Notes: generated by a model from the letters alone, not told the origin. A DNA stretch of 64,000 nt from Photobacterium lipolyticum (GCF_003026475.1 NZ_PYMC01000002.1:434001-498000); one strand, 5' to 3'; counted from the first letter of the stretch, positions 20,901 through 29,911 are shown. Translations and numbers: made by a program.

Positions 20901-23120
20901 AGTACAGATACCTATACTGACTTTGTTCCTGCTGCCGGTAATTGTGGATACACCAGTATTGATAGCGCAATGCTTGATGGAGTAACCCTATACAATAAAG
21001 AAAGTGATACCTCGTACAATAGTTACCAGTTCAACAGCGATGGTAACGGCACGTACACCGAATCAGACGGGGATAACGCCGGTTTTACCTGGTCGGTAAA
21101 CAATGACAGCATTATTGCTATCAATAATGGCGGAGATAATGAGTACTTTGCGCTGATTGCCACAGAAGGCAATAAATACAGTGTATTGGGCTTCTATATC
21201 TGGGATGACAAAGATGTACATTACACTGAGATTATCGGTCAGGAATTTACCACCGATGAACCGGTATTACCGAATAACACGGCTGATATCATTCAGTTCT
21301 TGAAAGATTCAGGTACGGTCTACTCGCTGTGGAAGAATGACTTCAATCAACTGTTTGTTGAAACCATTACCGTCTCTGAGGATCGAGCCTCGATGACGGC
21401 GGTAGGCCGAGTTCAACCAGATAGGTCATTGACCACGCTTCCTTTAAATTACGATATGGATGTCGAGCTAACCAGCTCAGGCTGGGCAGTGCCTGAAGGT
21501 TACACCATTGATATGGCTGGTGGAGAGCTAAAAGCCTATCCCGGAACTGACTCAACCTATTCATATACATTATCCGGCAGCATTGTTGATCTGGAAGGTA
21601 AAGTCATCGCAACATCGACACCTGACTGGGAAAAGTTTGACGATACAAATGCGACGTTTGCCCCCGGCTCAAAACTTGCCGAACTTAAACTGATTGCTGA
21701 TACTAAGATGTACTACTTGTGGGACAGCAACGCCTGGGTAATGAGAAACGATGCGGGTCATGATACTGACGGGGCTAATGCCACCTCATTGGACGATCTG
21801 GTAAGCCATACGTCTGTTGGGGACACGGCACCTGCCGATACCATGATAGCGACAAGCGTAGCCTATGAAATTTCGGTTGAATTTGTTGAAGGAGGCGTAG
21901 CTAACTTCTATACCTTTGACTGGACTACCGACACGGCAACTAAGATTGGTCAAGGAGCATGGGAACGAGATGATGGGCTTCCTGCCGAAATTATCGCGTA
22001 CAGCATTACGGCGGAAATGATCAATCAATTTAACGCAACGTCGCCCGGCGTTTGGCCAGGTGAAGCAGAGGAACAACACAGAATCCTCAGTGTTTATGAA
22101 GGCACAGTACGTAATGGCGAGTTCGAACCTGCGGGTACTGTCGATGATGATGGCTTCACCCTCTACACGCAAACCGCCAAGAACGACGTACTGAGCCAGG
22201 CTACCATTAGCTGTAGCTTTGATCATTCGGCACAGGCGTGGGATCGAGACCGATTCCTAGAGCAGGTTAATGCGTATCAGCAATGCTCAGGCATTACGTT
22301 ACCGACTGTCACCGCTGAGAGTATGAAGGACACTGTAACGCACAAAGTCAACAGTGAAGGAGAAGATAGAACTTACTACTATCATGCCGATGGCACACTT
22401 ACTTATGATAAAAATGGCGCTCTGAGTACTAGAACCTGGACAGTAGATACGATTGACGGATTTACCGTCATCCAGCAAAAATCTGCCGATGGTTCGGTTA
22501 ACCTCGATCAAATGGTGCTGCTTTCTCAAAATGGTGATGAGCTGACTTACGCCTACTACTGGACTGACACCCAAGAGTCAGAAACTAGAGTCATGACCGA
22601 CATCAGTTACAGATCAAGTATTAATGCCTGTTATACGGGTGACTCAGCGTGGGATGATGTCAAAGAACAGCCCGCCCCACCATACTCGACATCAACAGAA
22701 TACGATGCTGCGGTTGCTAACTGTACCAGTTCACCGCTACCGTTTACTTCGGATATTTTAACCAATGGAGGTTCTTCTGCGACTTGGATTATCGGTGAAA
22801 TCAAAACGATAAATGGTACACGAGCCTTCATGGAAGATGAGAACATTCGTTTTGACAATGGTGGTTATGGCGCATTTATCGATGATGAAGATGGCGATTT
22901 CCCATTTAACTGGACGCTCAATAATGATGGTGTTCTGTCATTAGATATTACCCATCCAAAGTATGATGCGAATAAAGATATGTGGACTTTATTGCAGCAT
23001 GATGATGCTAACGACAGCTTATCTGTTAAAAGTTTTTGGCAAGACCTTACAGAGTGGGATCCAATACCCGCCGCCGAAGAAGGTGAAATCTTGGGTTTAG
23101 TAATGACACTTTCTGATTAA
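17952..23120 (+). CDS. giant lipoprotein with calcium-binding acidic tandem repeats
   Basis: A predicted surface or outer-membrane lipoprotein of 1722 residues. The ATG at 17952 follows AAGGAATTATC and begins MKIKPLIIAMGLV, with a lipobox ending in ITGC (Cys20). After a short serine/proline linker comes an N-terminal beta domain (residues about 30-170). Next is an acidic region with thrombospondin type-3-like DxDxDG repeats of the kind NNADTDDDND...AFPLDKTEWLDTDGD, about residues 250-430, then some 1290 residues of beta-rich sequence without a family I recognise. In the last 600 residues at least three blocks share a pattern of a strand with DGxxxY, then a central Trp, then xxLxxxDD and a Trp-containing strand, suggesting lipocalin-like repeats. 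Proteins of this build are often adhesins or matrix components, but that role is inference. Confidence 0.88.
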   Translation: MKIKPLIIAMGLVTIPITGCNDDSSSVSVTPDTPSPLSPSTTYSVRAVDGYLRGATVWLDSIEQNFKLDEGEPSVKSVKGGLAILDVSNTPNPEQYPVVVQAIAGTTIDEDTITEKNTDGVPLTADFVLSAPAGQVTVTPLSTLVHIKMESTQGLSEAEAVSAVSTDLGIPEEDILGDYIEKDKGDTAAKANALVELEVLPETPEELKTLSENDQALTNDLAPHTKDIKTLTEDTRIIKGVDGEAVVVENKDGDNDGIIDAKDAFPDDSKEWLDTDGDTIGNNADTDDDNDDYLDVDDAFPLDKTEWLDTDGDKTGNNADTDDDNDGYLDAGDAFPLDKTEWLDTDDDKIGNNADTDDDNDDYLDVDDAFPLDKTEWLDTDGDKTGNNADTDDDNDGVADAEDKFPLDNSESSDRDGDNVGDNADAYPDDPTKSVADSVTTDSYTSPFIDELANGVVIVDVDVKTTVANLINGDLQTTTETTYSTESGVAYGTFTEVELLATDGNFSRISSYRYDYNQDGTTKFEGKLLDVGNRTSTGETYWRYIDETDGSAEGVNNGGGRTFDDLDFSARVLPTDLTGIDTIQEHTTNWSTSNGIVTANISYDQYDVSGFVLADTSTHVTNYASSSERKKENGRLISLTIERDWAGNGTVNERDSFTALADAAYTVTKNGPVWANPQDGMTEEYADYNFTPDNWDSLTQYWYEYSLSVDAQGEISDSGKRYILDQAKDANEVEANIKLVTAENPSGLLFHEWSSTRRDVSDSESNEAVNWTHYPLDGYDFTAATLDTGQAYRVNLKQSNGLWISYSFDEWGSQAINDLASQIDNARSGGTNVADIDNSVIAGLSRYAAVLPNGSFQYDDAGNAVQWYAVTKDERLTDGNPAIVPMTLTDNGIKQDWYIFSSSVDLIVAAPIDEQNTWPWFNAYYRQFLNTYAMDLTSDSFSWTTDIGQLFLDQTAAQARLDEINATPAYAVCESENTGEVANSTDTYTDFVPAAGNCGYTSIDSAMLDGVTLYNKESDTSYNSYQFNSDGNGTYTESDGDNAGFTWSVNNDSIIAINNGGDNEYFALIATEGNKYSVLGFYIWDDKDVHYTEIIGQEFTTDEPVLPNNTADIIQFLKDSGTVYSLWKNDFNQLFVETITVSEDRASMTAVGRVQPDRSLTTLPLNYDMDVELTSSGWAVPEGYTIDMAGGELKAYPGTDSTYSYTLSGSIVDLEGKVIATSTPDWEKFDDTNATFAPGSKLAELKLIADTKMYYLWDSNAWVMRNDAGHDTDGANATSLDDLVSHTSVGDTAPADTMIATSVAYEISVEFVEGGVANFYTFDWTTDTATKIGQGAWERDDGLPAEIIAYSITAEMINQFNATSPGVWPGEAEEQHRILSVYEGTVRNGEFEPAGTVDDDGFTLYTQTAKNDVLSQATISCSFDHSAQAWDRDRFLEQVNAYQQCSGITLPTVTAESMKDTVTHKVNSEGEDRTYYYHADGTLTYDKNGALSTRTWTVDTIDGFTVIQQKSADGSVNLDQMVLLSQNGDELTYAYYWTDTQESETRVMTDISYRSSINACYTGDSAWDDVKEQPAPPYSTSTEYDAAVANCTSSPLPFTSDILTNGGSSATWIIGEIKTINGTRAFMEDENIRFDNGGYGAFIDDEDGDFPFNWTLNNDGVLSLDITHPKYDANKDMWTLLQHDDANDSLSVKSFWQDLTEWDPIPAAEEGEILGLVMTLSD
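18700..19150 (+). repeat. 105-bp tandem repeats inside the giant lipoprotein gene
   Basis: The string GCCGACACCG recurs at 18801, 18906, 19011 and 19116, exactly 105 bases apart. Each unit codes 35 residues of acidic calcium-binding repeat. Units one and three are most alike, as are two and four in parts, which hints at unequal crossing-over. Confidence 0.9.
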
Positions 23121-23144
23121 CCAAAATAGCTATTAGCCTCCTTA

Positions 23145-23175
23145 AATACCGCTTCACATGAAGCGGTATTTTTTT
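23145..23175 (+). terminator. terminator of giant lipoprotein gene
   Basis: AATACCGCTT (23145-23154) pairs perfectly with AAGCGGTATT (23161-23170) across a 6-nt loop, followed by a run of T residues. It lies 25 bases after the stop codon. Confidence 0.92.
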
Positions 23176-23699
23176 AAACAGAACTCTAAATAGAAAATTA
23201 GATTGATTGCTAACATAATATCCAGATTTCCACTGATATTATGTTAGCCATAACGAGCTATCCGCACCTCTGATCCTAATTGAGCACTCGAGCTATTAAC
23301 TCATCCCACCCGGCCTCGGATCCCCACATTATTCATATCTATAATTAAATTATGGTAAGCGCGAATCTTGAACATTGCGCATGCAGTATCACTAAAACAA
23401 CGGCAATATCTTTAATGGAAAATAAAAAACAACAGCGTTCAATAGGTGTAAATGTGGCGCGAAATGACAGGATATTAATGGTTTTATCTATAAAATGAAT
23501 ATATCGCGCGTAACGCAATCACAACAAATATTAGGCTGGCATTATTGCCCACAAATAATGTTAATTAAAAGTGTATTGTTTGAGTTATATGCGCGCTCGG
23601 TTTGCAATCAGCGCTGCTCGTTTACAAATTTGATCTCAAACAAGACTGCCACTAATGATTTAAGACGTCATTCTAAAAATAATAGAAGGTTTAACAGAA
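23176..23699. other. gene-free stretch with a perfect 14-bp inverted repeat
   Basis: This A/T-rich stretch has no supported gene. It contains GCTAACATAATATC (23209-23222) and its exact complement GATATTATGTTAGC (23235-23248) around 12 bases, with no T run, so it is not a normal terminator. It may be an operator pair, a repeat scar or a small structured RNA. The promoter of the lipoprotein gene at 23700 should lie in the second half. Confidence 0.6.
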
Positions 23700-25103
23700 G
23701 TGAAAAATTTTAAAACTTGTATATTGTCCGCTTTAATTTCTTCGGCTCTTATTGGTTGCGGTGGTGGTGGTGGTGGTGGATCAAATGTCATCACTGACGA
23801 TAGTCAGGCGGTATCATATGATATGGAAAATATTGTTGAAGCATTCCTCAATTCAAATATTGAATATACGACATCATATAAGACAGAGGGCTATTCTAGC
23901 GAGCTTGAAAAATTCTACGATAAGAACAACAACACGATTGACTTCAAGATCCCAACAAATACAATCGCTAAAGGTGGCTGCAAAGCTAACCCATTATCCC
24001 TTGATAATAGAAGTGTTAACCTGAATGGCGCTAGTTTCAATGTAGAGCCTATAGATGACAGTCGACGTTTAGTCAGCTTTACATCGTTACCAAAAACCTT
24101 TGTTAATACCGCTTTTGGTAAGCAGGTCTGTATATATAGTGATTTTTCTTACACCAGCAAGTACATTATCGGAAACTCTAACGAAAAGTTAGTGGATCTA
24201 AGTAAAGATGAAAGTGTATTTAAACCAACAGATTTTTTCAAATTATCAACAGTTAATCGATTATTAAATACCGGTGCTCAAACCACAGTCAAAGACGCAA
24301 AATTATTGCTTAAGCCATATTTATCCTCTGAGCTAAACTATGCCGAACATGAGTTTATTGTTAATAAAAATGGCGAGGTTAAGACATTTGACAACATTAC
24401 CGGGCAATATGTTGCGCTTCCAGATACAACGGGAGAAGAGTGGCAATTCTACAGTGACAAATACATTGTTTCAAAACCACGTGGTGGCTCGGTCTCTGTT
24501 TATGATATTGCACTAAAACAGCGAGTCAAAACCGCATCTATTTCAGCACTACAAAACCTTGAAACCAACCTGAATGATGTTGAAAAAACCACATTGAGCT
24601 ATGGCATATGGTCAGGTTTAGATAATAGCAGTCACTATGGTATACCTTTCAAGCTTGTTTCTGAAAATTACGGTAATGACTCTAACTTATACTTATGGGA
24701 TGAAGGAAAATGGGTAATAGTAACCGATTTTGCCAATACAGCTTGGTATATCTCAATGAAGTATTCAATGGACTTTTACCCAGTAATAACGAAGAGCATT
24801 GATAGCAACATTTATATAAACCAACAAACTGGTCAGTTTATTGCCGCGAATAATGTATCAAACAGCGGATTCAATCTTGTTTCAGGAAAAGAAACCAGCC
24901 CATTAAATACTACAAATATTCCTGACTTCGCCCATTATCTAAATAATGTACATTTGATCAATGACAAAGTCGTCATTGAGACATCTGATAGAGTACTAAA
25001 CTACGAGAATAAATCATTCTACCTAATTGATAGTGATAAGAAGAAAATTGTTGGCAACACGGGAGAGAATATTACCGTGATCAAACCGTCCTCTCACAAC
25101 TAA
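23700..25103 (+). CDS. glycine-run lipoprotein of unknown function
   Basis: This 467-residue predicted lipoprotein starts at GTG, with AGAAGG upstream. The signal peptide ends in the lipobox LIGC and the Cys is followed directly by seven glycines, coded by a run of GGT triplets; such glycine spacers are common in Vibrio and Shewanella lipoproteins. The rest is rich in Asn, Ser, Thr, Lys and Tyr, with mixed beta strands and no motif I recognise. The third codon positions are clearly more A/T-rich than in the neighbouring genes left of 23 kb, which suggests acquired DNA. A hairpin follows it at 25121-25150. Confidence 0.8.
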   Translation: MKNFKTCILSALISSALIGCGGGGGGGSNVITDDSQAVSYDMENIVEAFLNSNIEYTTSYKTEGYSSELEKFYDKNNNTIDFKIPTNTIAKGGCKANPLSLDNRSVNLNGASFNVEPIDDSRRLVSFTSLPKTFVNTAFGKQVCIYSDFSYTSKYIIGNSNEKLVDLSKDESVFKPTDFFKLSTVNRLLNTGAQTTVKDAKLLLKPYLSSELNYAEHEFIVNKNGEVKTFDNITGQYVALPDTTGEEWQFYSDKYIVSKPRGGSVSVYDIALKQRVKTASISALQNLETNLNDVEKTTLSYGIWSGLDNSSHYGIPFKLVSENYGNDSNLYLWDEGKWVIVTDFANTAWYISMKYSMDFYPVITKSIDSNIYINQQTGQFIAANNVSNSGFNLVSGKETSPLNTTNIPDFAHYLNNVHLINDKVVIETSDRVLNYENKSFYLIDSDKKKIVGNTGENITVIKPSSHN

Positions 25104-25120
25104 AAGCCAATTAATGATGT

Positions 25121-25150
25121 TTAAGCCCGAGGCGTTGTTCTCGGGCTTAA
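25121..25150 (+). terminator. hairpin after the glycine-run lipoprotein gene
   Basis: TTAAGCCCGAG (25121-25131) pairs perfectly with CTCGGGCTTAA (25140-25150) around 8 bases. The T run after it is poor, so termination strength is uncertain. Confidence 0.6.
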
Positions 25151-25295
25151 TCTGAGGAGGTAATTTCATGAAAAAGCCTCTAAAAGTTATAAGCATCAAT
25201 ATCTAATAGAAATAAAAAACAAACCCTATTAAATGAAAAAACCTCAGTTATTCTCTTTTCATAAAAAATCTAAAATGATATAAGGTCATCGACTC

Positions 25296-26420
25296 ATGTT
25301 TAGAAAATACATACACTTTATCATGATTTTATTGTTATCTAGATGTGCTCTGGCTTCGCCAATCATGAGCAAACCCAAAATTATTAATGGTATCCCAACC
25401 GAATCGCAACAGCTTCCCTGGCATGTTGCAGTCAATTATGCCCACTGTGGCGGTACTATCATTGATACCAAATGGGTTCTAACTGCCGCACATTGTATCA
25501 TGTCGAAGGATGGCACACTTCGTGATGCCGATAGCATAGATATTTCTGCTAATCTTATCGATTTAAATGATAAAAACATCACAGCGCATCGGGTGGAACA
25601 ATTCTATCTTCACCCTGAATATGATAATGATACCCTTGTTAATGACATTGCTTTAATAAAGCTAGCTACTGCGGAGTATGACGATCACTATAAATTTGAT
25701 GCTAACACATCTCTAAAGCTGTTATCCAAAGAGGAACAAATCATAATGGATAAACAGTTTGAAAATGAATGGGTAGAACATCAAGTCAGGAATAGCAATC
25801 TTCTCGCTTCCGGATGGGGCGATATTCTCCCACTTAAGGAGCAAGATGGCTATGATCCTCACCTTCGCCATACCCTTCTTAGCGGTGTACCCTCCGATCA
25901 GTGTTCATCTATACGAAACGAATTTTTTGAGACTAGTTACCGGGGGAATTTTTTAAAAAATGCCATCTGTGCCACTTCTCCCGATCCTAAACTAGCAACA
26001 GATACCTGTCGTGGTGATTCAGGTGGCCCCTTAGTATGGCAGAATCCAAACCATAAAAAAGACAAAGACAAGGGCTTAAGGCTGGTTGGCATTACCAGCT
26101 ATGGCTATTATTGTGGTGCCAATGAAATTCCTAATGTTTACGCAAAAGTTTCTATCTACAGAGACTGGATCGAAAAAACGATGAACAAATCCCTGGATAG
26201 CATCCCGGTATCAACATTTAATTATGACCCTTTTGAGGCAGACTACTCCGGCGCACCAACGGTAGAGGCGATAAACGTACCTCTGAAACCTCTGACGACG
26301 CCCCCTAAACGCTCTGGTGGGAGTACTTCAATGGGATACTTATTGTTTCTCTGCGGGTTATTATTATTCAAATGTACAGGCATGAACTTCACTCAGGCCG
26401 AACGACAATACAAGTTATAG
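25296..26420 (+). CDS. secreted trypsin-like serine protease with GlyGly-CTERM-type tail
   Basis: A 374-residue S1 family protease. It has a signal peptide (residues 1-20), a short propeptide, and a mature start expected at IINGIPT (Ile29). The triad is His66 (LTAAHC), Asp117 (NDIALIKL) and Ser242 (GDSGGPLV). Asp236, six residues before the serine, predicts cleavage after Lys or Arg. After a proline-rich linker the C-terminus has SGGSTSMGYLLFLCGLLLF, which fits the GlyGly-CTERM pattern recognised by rhombosortase after type II secretion. The 15 residues after the hydrophobic stretch are longer and less basic than usual. In vibrios such proteases (VesA/VesB type) are exported and act outside the cell. 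The gene is A/T-rich like its neighbours. Confidence 0.9.
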   Translation: MFRKYIHFIMILLLSRCALASPIMSKPKIINGIPTESQQLPWHVAVNYAHCGGTIIDTKWVLTAAHCIMSKDGTLRDADSIDISANLIDLNDKNITAHRVEQFYLHPEYDNDTLVNDIALIKLATAEYDDHYKFDANTSLKLLSKEEQIIMDKQFENEWVEHQVRNSNLLASGWGDILPLKEQDGYDPHLRHTLLSGVPSDQCSSIRNEFFETSYRGNFLKNAICATSPDPKLATDTCRGDSGGPLVWQNPNHKKDKDKGLRLVGITSYGYYCGANEIPNVYAKVSIYRDWIEKTMNKSLDSIPVSTFNYDPFEADYSGAPTVEAINVPLKPLTTPPKRSGGSTSMGYLLFLCGLLLFKCTGMNFTQAERQYKL

Positions 26421-26706
26421 AGTGCCATATAGCAGACTTATTTCTTATTCGTGTAATCTACAGTCAATGATTAGACCAGCTTTTAGTGATGATTTGAGAA
26501 GTTTATTGGTAGCTCAAACCACAGACTTTCATTTTGTACCTTAAAGTTGGCCTAATATTACTCACTCCGAGAATAAAGTAAATCCTAAGTAGAGAGGCAC
26601 TTACAACAAGAATGCCAATATATGCATAATAAATATTTCCTCGGCATTCTTGACTTTTAATTCACGTCGGCTAAAATTCAAATCTACACAAATGAGATGC
26701 ACAATA

Positions 26707-27684
26707 ATGTCCGGGACACTTTCAGAATTACCGTTGAGCAACTCCTTGGCATTATTACCGTTTCTGAATTGCTATAGTAATTCAGATTTTAGTCAAACAG
26801 AGTTATTAAGTAACTTCAGTCTCACCCCTCATCATATTAATGGCAATTGCTATATTCCGACTTTCCACATATACAATATAATCAATGAAATATCAAATGC
26901 GATCAATACTGAAAATATTGGTATAATAGCTACAGTTTCAGAGGACTATTTAGATCTCCCTCCAGTTATTAAAGAAAGTATACTAAAATCAGTGAGCTTG
27001 TTTGATATATTCTTTTTCGTATCATCTAACCAAAGTCTTCTGGGCTCTCATCTCAACATATGGTTAGAACACGAAAAAGATACTTTTTATATCTGTCATC
27101 AAAGAACCGCCCCTCTTAAAATTCAAGGTTTGTCTCAAGGGGAATATCATAGAACATTAACAATAATTAATGTGCTTCGACGCTTTCTCGGTGACGATTG
27201 GAAACCTGAAGCCCTGTATTTGGCTTCCCGCCTGGCGCCACCACATGACATCATAACAATGACTAGATCAGGAAAAGTTTTTACTAATGTAAAATATGGA
27301 CGTATACCGATTAAAACTAGTCTTGATAAGATCGCTGAAAGCGTATCAATCGGCCAGTTAACATCCCCATTAGATTATAGCTCTCTCGATAGGCTCAGGG
27401 TTGCCATAAATACTTTCATTGAACATGAAGATCTTGACTTATTCTTTTTGTCTGATATTTTCGGCTGCTCAAAACGGAGCATTCAACGAATACTTAAATT
27501 TCATGGCACCACTTTTAAGAATATTATAGCGCAGCAAAAAACAGCCCATGCTATAACGCTACTAAATGAAGAGATTAGCATAATTCATATTGCGCAAAGG
27601 CTTGGTTACAGTGACCCTTCAAATTTCACGCGTGCTTTCAAGAGACACACGGGTTTATCACCGTCTTCATTTCGGCGATCTTAA
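26707..27684 (+). CDS. AraC-family transcriptional regulator
   Basis: From the ATG at 26707 the protein has 325 residues; the frame is open further upstream to a TTG at 26650, but GAGATG lies just ahead of the chosen ATG. The C-terminal 90 residues form a double helix-turn-helix: a first helix pair (LSDIFGCSKRSIQRILK) and a second with the AraC signature ending RLGYSDPSNFTRAFKRHTGL. The N-terminal part resembles the arabinose-binding-like domain of OruR/ArgR-type AraC regulators. It lies 286 bp after the protease gene on the same strand and shares its A/T-rich composition, so it may control the protease or the lipoprotein; that link is inference. No effector can be named. Confidence 0.88.
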   Translation: MSGTLSELPLSNSLALLPFLNCYSNSDFSQTELLSNFSLTPHHINGNCYIPTFHIYNIINEISNAINTENIGIIATVSEDYLDLPPVIKESILKSVSLFDIFFFVSSNQSLLGSHLNIWLEHEKDTFYICHQRTAPLKIQGLSQGEYHRTLTIINVLRRFLGDDWKPEALYLASRLAPPHDIITMTRSGKVFTNVKYGRIPIKTSLDKIAESVSIGQLTSPLDYSSLDRLRVAINTFIEHEDLDLFFLSDIFGCSKRSIQRILKFHGTTFKNIIAQQKTAHAITLLNEEISIIHIAQRLGYSDPSNFTRAFKRHTGLSPSSFRRS

Positions 27685-28045
27685 AGACCCTCGTCAGTCA
27701 GCGTAAGCTGCGATAGTACTTCGGTACTGATGAGCCAATGCAACTGAAATGATAAAATTTTTTCAAAATTTCGACCCGGATAAAATAAGAACCACTCTCT
27801 TATTCTGTAAACCTTTACCTTCCATTGTGCACAATAGATAATCACCTTAATACCGATTGGTATATACCCAAAGCGACCTAAATATGCAGAGTGCAGCGAG
27901 AATTCATTGTGGTGGCTTGGGTAAAACACCCTATCGAAAATCCAGACTGACGCCCAACAGCTCATAAACAAATCAGTTTGGACACAATAGCAATCAGTAT
28001 CATTCTCTGATTGATATAATACGCCCTAACTGGAAACGTCCATTT
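27685..28045. other. gene-free stretch with an ERIC-like imperfect palindrome
   Basis: No supported gene. TACCCAAAGCGACCT (from 27865) and GGTGGCTTGGGTA (27911-27923) are inverted imperfect complements about 30 bases apart, the build of the short palindromic intergenic repeats common in Vibrionaceae. The ABC transporter promoter must lie between here and 28046. Confidence 0.5.
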
Positions 28046-29878
28046 ATGTTGAAATTTTTCGAAAAACTGACCTCAGCTTTTCCCGCTCAAGAGCCCGAAC
28101 AGCCGCCCGAAGGTCTGTTTGCTTTCTGTCGTCATTATACCCGCGGATTTGAGCTGCCATTGCTTGCGATGTCACTGCTCAGTGCGCTGATAGCGATCAT
28201 TGAAGTCTCGCTTTTCGGCTTCATGGGACAACTTGTCGACTGGCTGACCAGCCATAACCCCGACACATTCCTTGCCGAAGAAGGCGGCAAATTGATGGTC
28301 ATGGGGCTTATCGTCTTAATTGTCGTTCCTTTGCTGGTGTTGCTGCACTCATTACTGATGCACCAGACCTTGCTGGGTAACTATCCGATGTCAATCCGTT
28401 GGCTGGCACACCGTTACCTGCTTAAACAGAGTGTCTCTTTTTACCAGAACGACTTTGCCGGCCGCATTGCCACCAAAGTGATGCAGACTTCATTATCTGT
28501 TCGTGAAACAGTGATGAAACTATTGGATGTGCTGGTCTACATTATGGTCTACTTCACCTCGATGCTTGTCATGATTGCGCAAGCTGATTTTCGCTTAATG
28601 TTGCCAATGCTGGTCTGGTTAGCGGCTTATATTGGCATTCAGTTGTTATTCGTTCCCAAGCTGAAAGCCGTTTCGACCGAGCAGGCCGATGCCCGTTCAC
28701 TGATGACGGGCCGTATTGTCGACAGTTATACCAATATCGCGACCGTCAAACTGTTCTCTCACACTGACCGGGAAACTGAATATGCAGAGCAAGGCATGAC
28801 CGGCTTTCTTGATACTGTTCACCGCCAGATGCGTCTGGTAACGGGGATTAATATCAGTGTAGAAATCATCAACTACGCGTTGGTCTTTGCTATTGCTGCT
28901 CTTTCTATCTGGCTCTGGACCGGTTCCGCCATCACCATCGGTGCGATTGCGGTCGCTGTCAGCCTGGCATTGCGTATCAACGGGATGTCGAAATGGATCA
29001 TGTGGGAAATCGGCGGTCTGTTTGAAAATATCGGTACGGTTATTGATGGTATGCGTACCCTGTCAAAACCTGTCGATATTGTGGACAAACCCAATGCCCC
29101 GGCACTGACAGTAAAATCTGGCGGAATACAATTTGATAACGTCAGCTTCCACTATGGCGAAAAGAGCGGCGTCATCGAAAAGCTGAACCTGAATATCAAG
29201 CCGGGTGAAAAAGTAGGGCTGGTAGGACGCTCGGGGGCAGGTAAATCAACAATGGTTAACCTGTTAATGCGCTTCCACGATGTGGAATCAGGGACTATCA
29301 GTATTGATGATCAAAACATTGCTGATGTGACTCAGGATTCGCTGCGCGGGCAGATTGGAATGGTAACCCAAGACACCTCACTGCTCCACCGTTCAATCCG
29401 TGAAAACATCTTGTATGGCAATCCTGATGCCAGCGAAGAACAATTACTGGCTGCCACTCGACAGGCGCATGCTCATGAGTTTATCACCACGCTGTCCGAC
29501 CCTTATGGCAACACCGGCTACGATGCCCAAGTTGGCGAGCGCGGCGTCAAACTCTCCGGTGGTCAGCGCCAGCGTATCGCTATTTCGCGGGTATTGCTAA
29601 AGAATGCCCCTATTTTACTATTGGATGAGGCAACCTCAGCACTGGATTCAGAAGTGGAAGCCGCCATTCAAGAAAGCCTTTACGAGTTAATGGTTGGAAA
29701 AACGGTTATTGCGATTGCTCACCGGTTATCAACCATTGCCGCCATGGATCGCCTGATTGTTCTCGATAAAGGGGAGATTGTCGAACAGGGAACGCATCAG
29801 GAATTGATCAACAAGAATGGCATCTACGCTCAGCTCTGGGCACATCAGACAGGCGGTTTCATTGGCAGTGGCGTTTGA
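28046..29878 (+). CDS. ABC exporter, fused permease and ATPase
   Basis: A 610-residue inner-membrane half-transporter. The first 340 residues carry the six membrane helices of the type IV exporter fold. The C-terminal nucleotide-binding domain has Walker A GRSGAGKST, the Q-loop, the signature LSGGQRQR, Walker B ILLLDEATSALD and the H-loop AHRLST, so it should hydrolyse ATP. It probably works as a homodimer since no partner half-transporter is adjacent. The substrate (drug, lipid or peptide) cannot be deduced. Composition returns to that of the core genome here, marking the right end of the A/T-rich stretch. Confidence 0.92.
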   Translation: MLKFFEKLTSAFPAQEPEQPPEGLFAFCRHYTRGFELPLLAMSLLSALIAIIEVSLFGFMGQLVDWLTSHNPDTFLAEEGGKLMVMGLIVLIVVPLLVLLHSLLMHQTLLGNYPMSIRWLAHRYLLKQSVSFYQNDFAGRIATKVMQTSLSVRETVMKLLDVLVYIMVYFTSMLVMIAQADFRLMLPMLVWLAAYIGIQLLFVPKLKAVSTEQADARSLMTGRIVDSYTNIATVKLFSHTDRETEYAEQGMTGFLDTVHRQMRLVTGINISVEIINYALVFAIAALSIWLWTGSAITIGAIAVAVSLALRINGMSKWIMWEIGGLFENIGTVIDGMRTLSKPVDIVDKPNAPALTVKSGGIQFDNVSFHYGEKSGVIEKLNLNIKPGEKVGLVGRSGAGKSTMVNLLMRFHDVESGTISIDDQNIADVTQDSLRGQIGMVTQDTSLLHRSIRENILYGNPDASEEQLLAATRQAHAHEFITTLSDPYGNTGYDAQVGERGVKLSGGQRQRIAISRVLLKNAPILLLDEATSALDSEVEAAIQESLYELMVGKTVIAIAHRLSTIAAMDRLIVLDKGEIVEQGTHQELINKNGIYAQLWAHQTGGFIGSGV

Positions 29879-29911
29879 TTCAATCAACTCATAAACAAAC
29901 TAAAGGATCAG

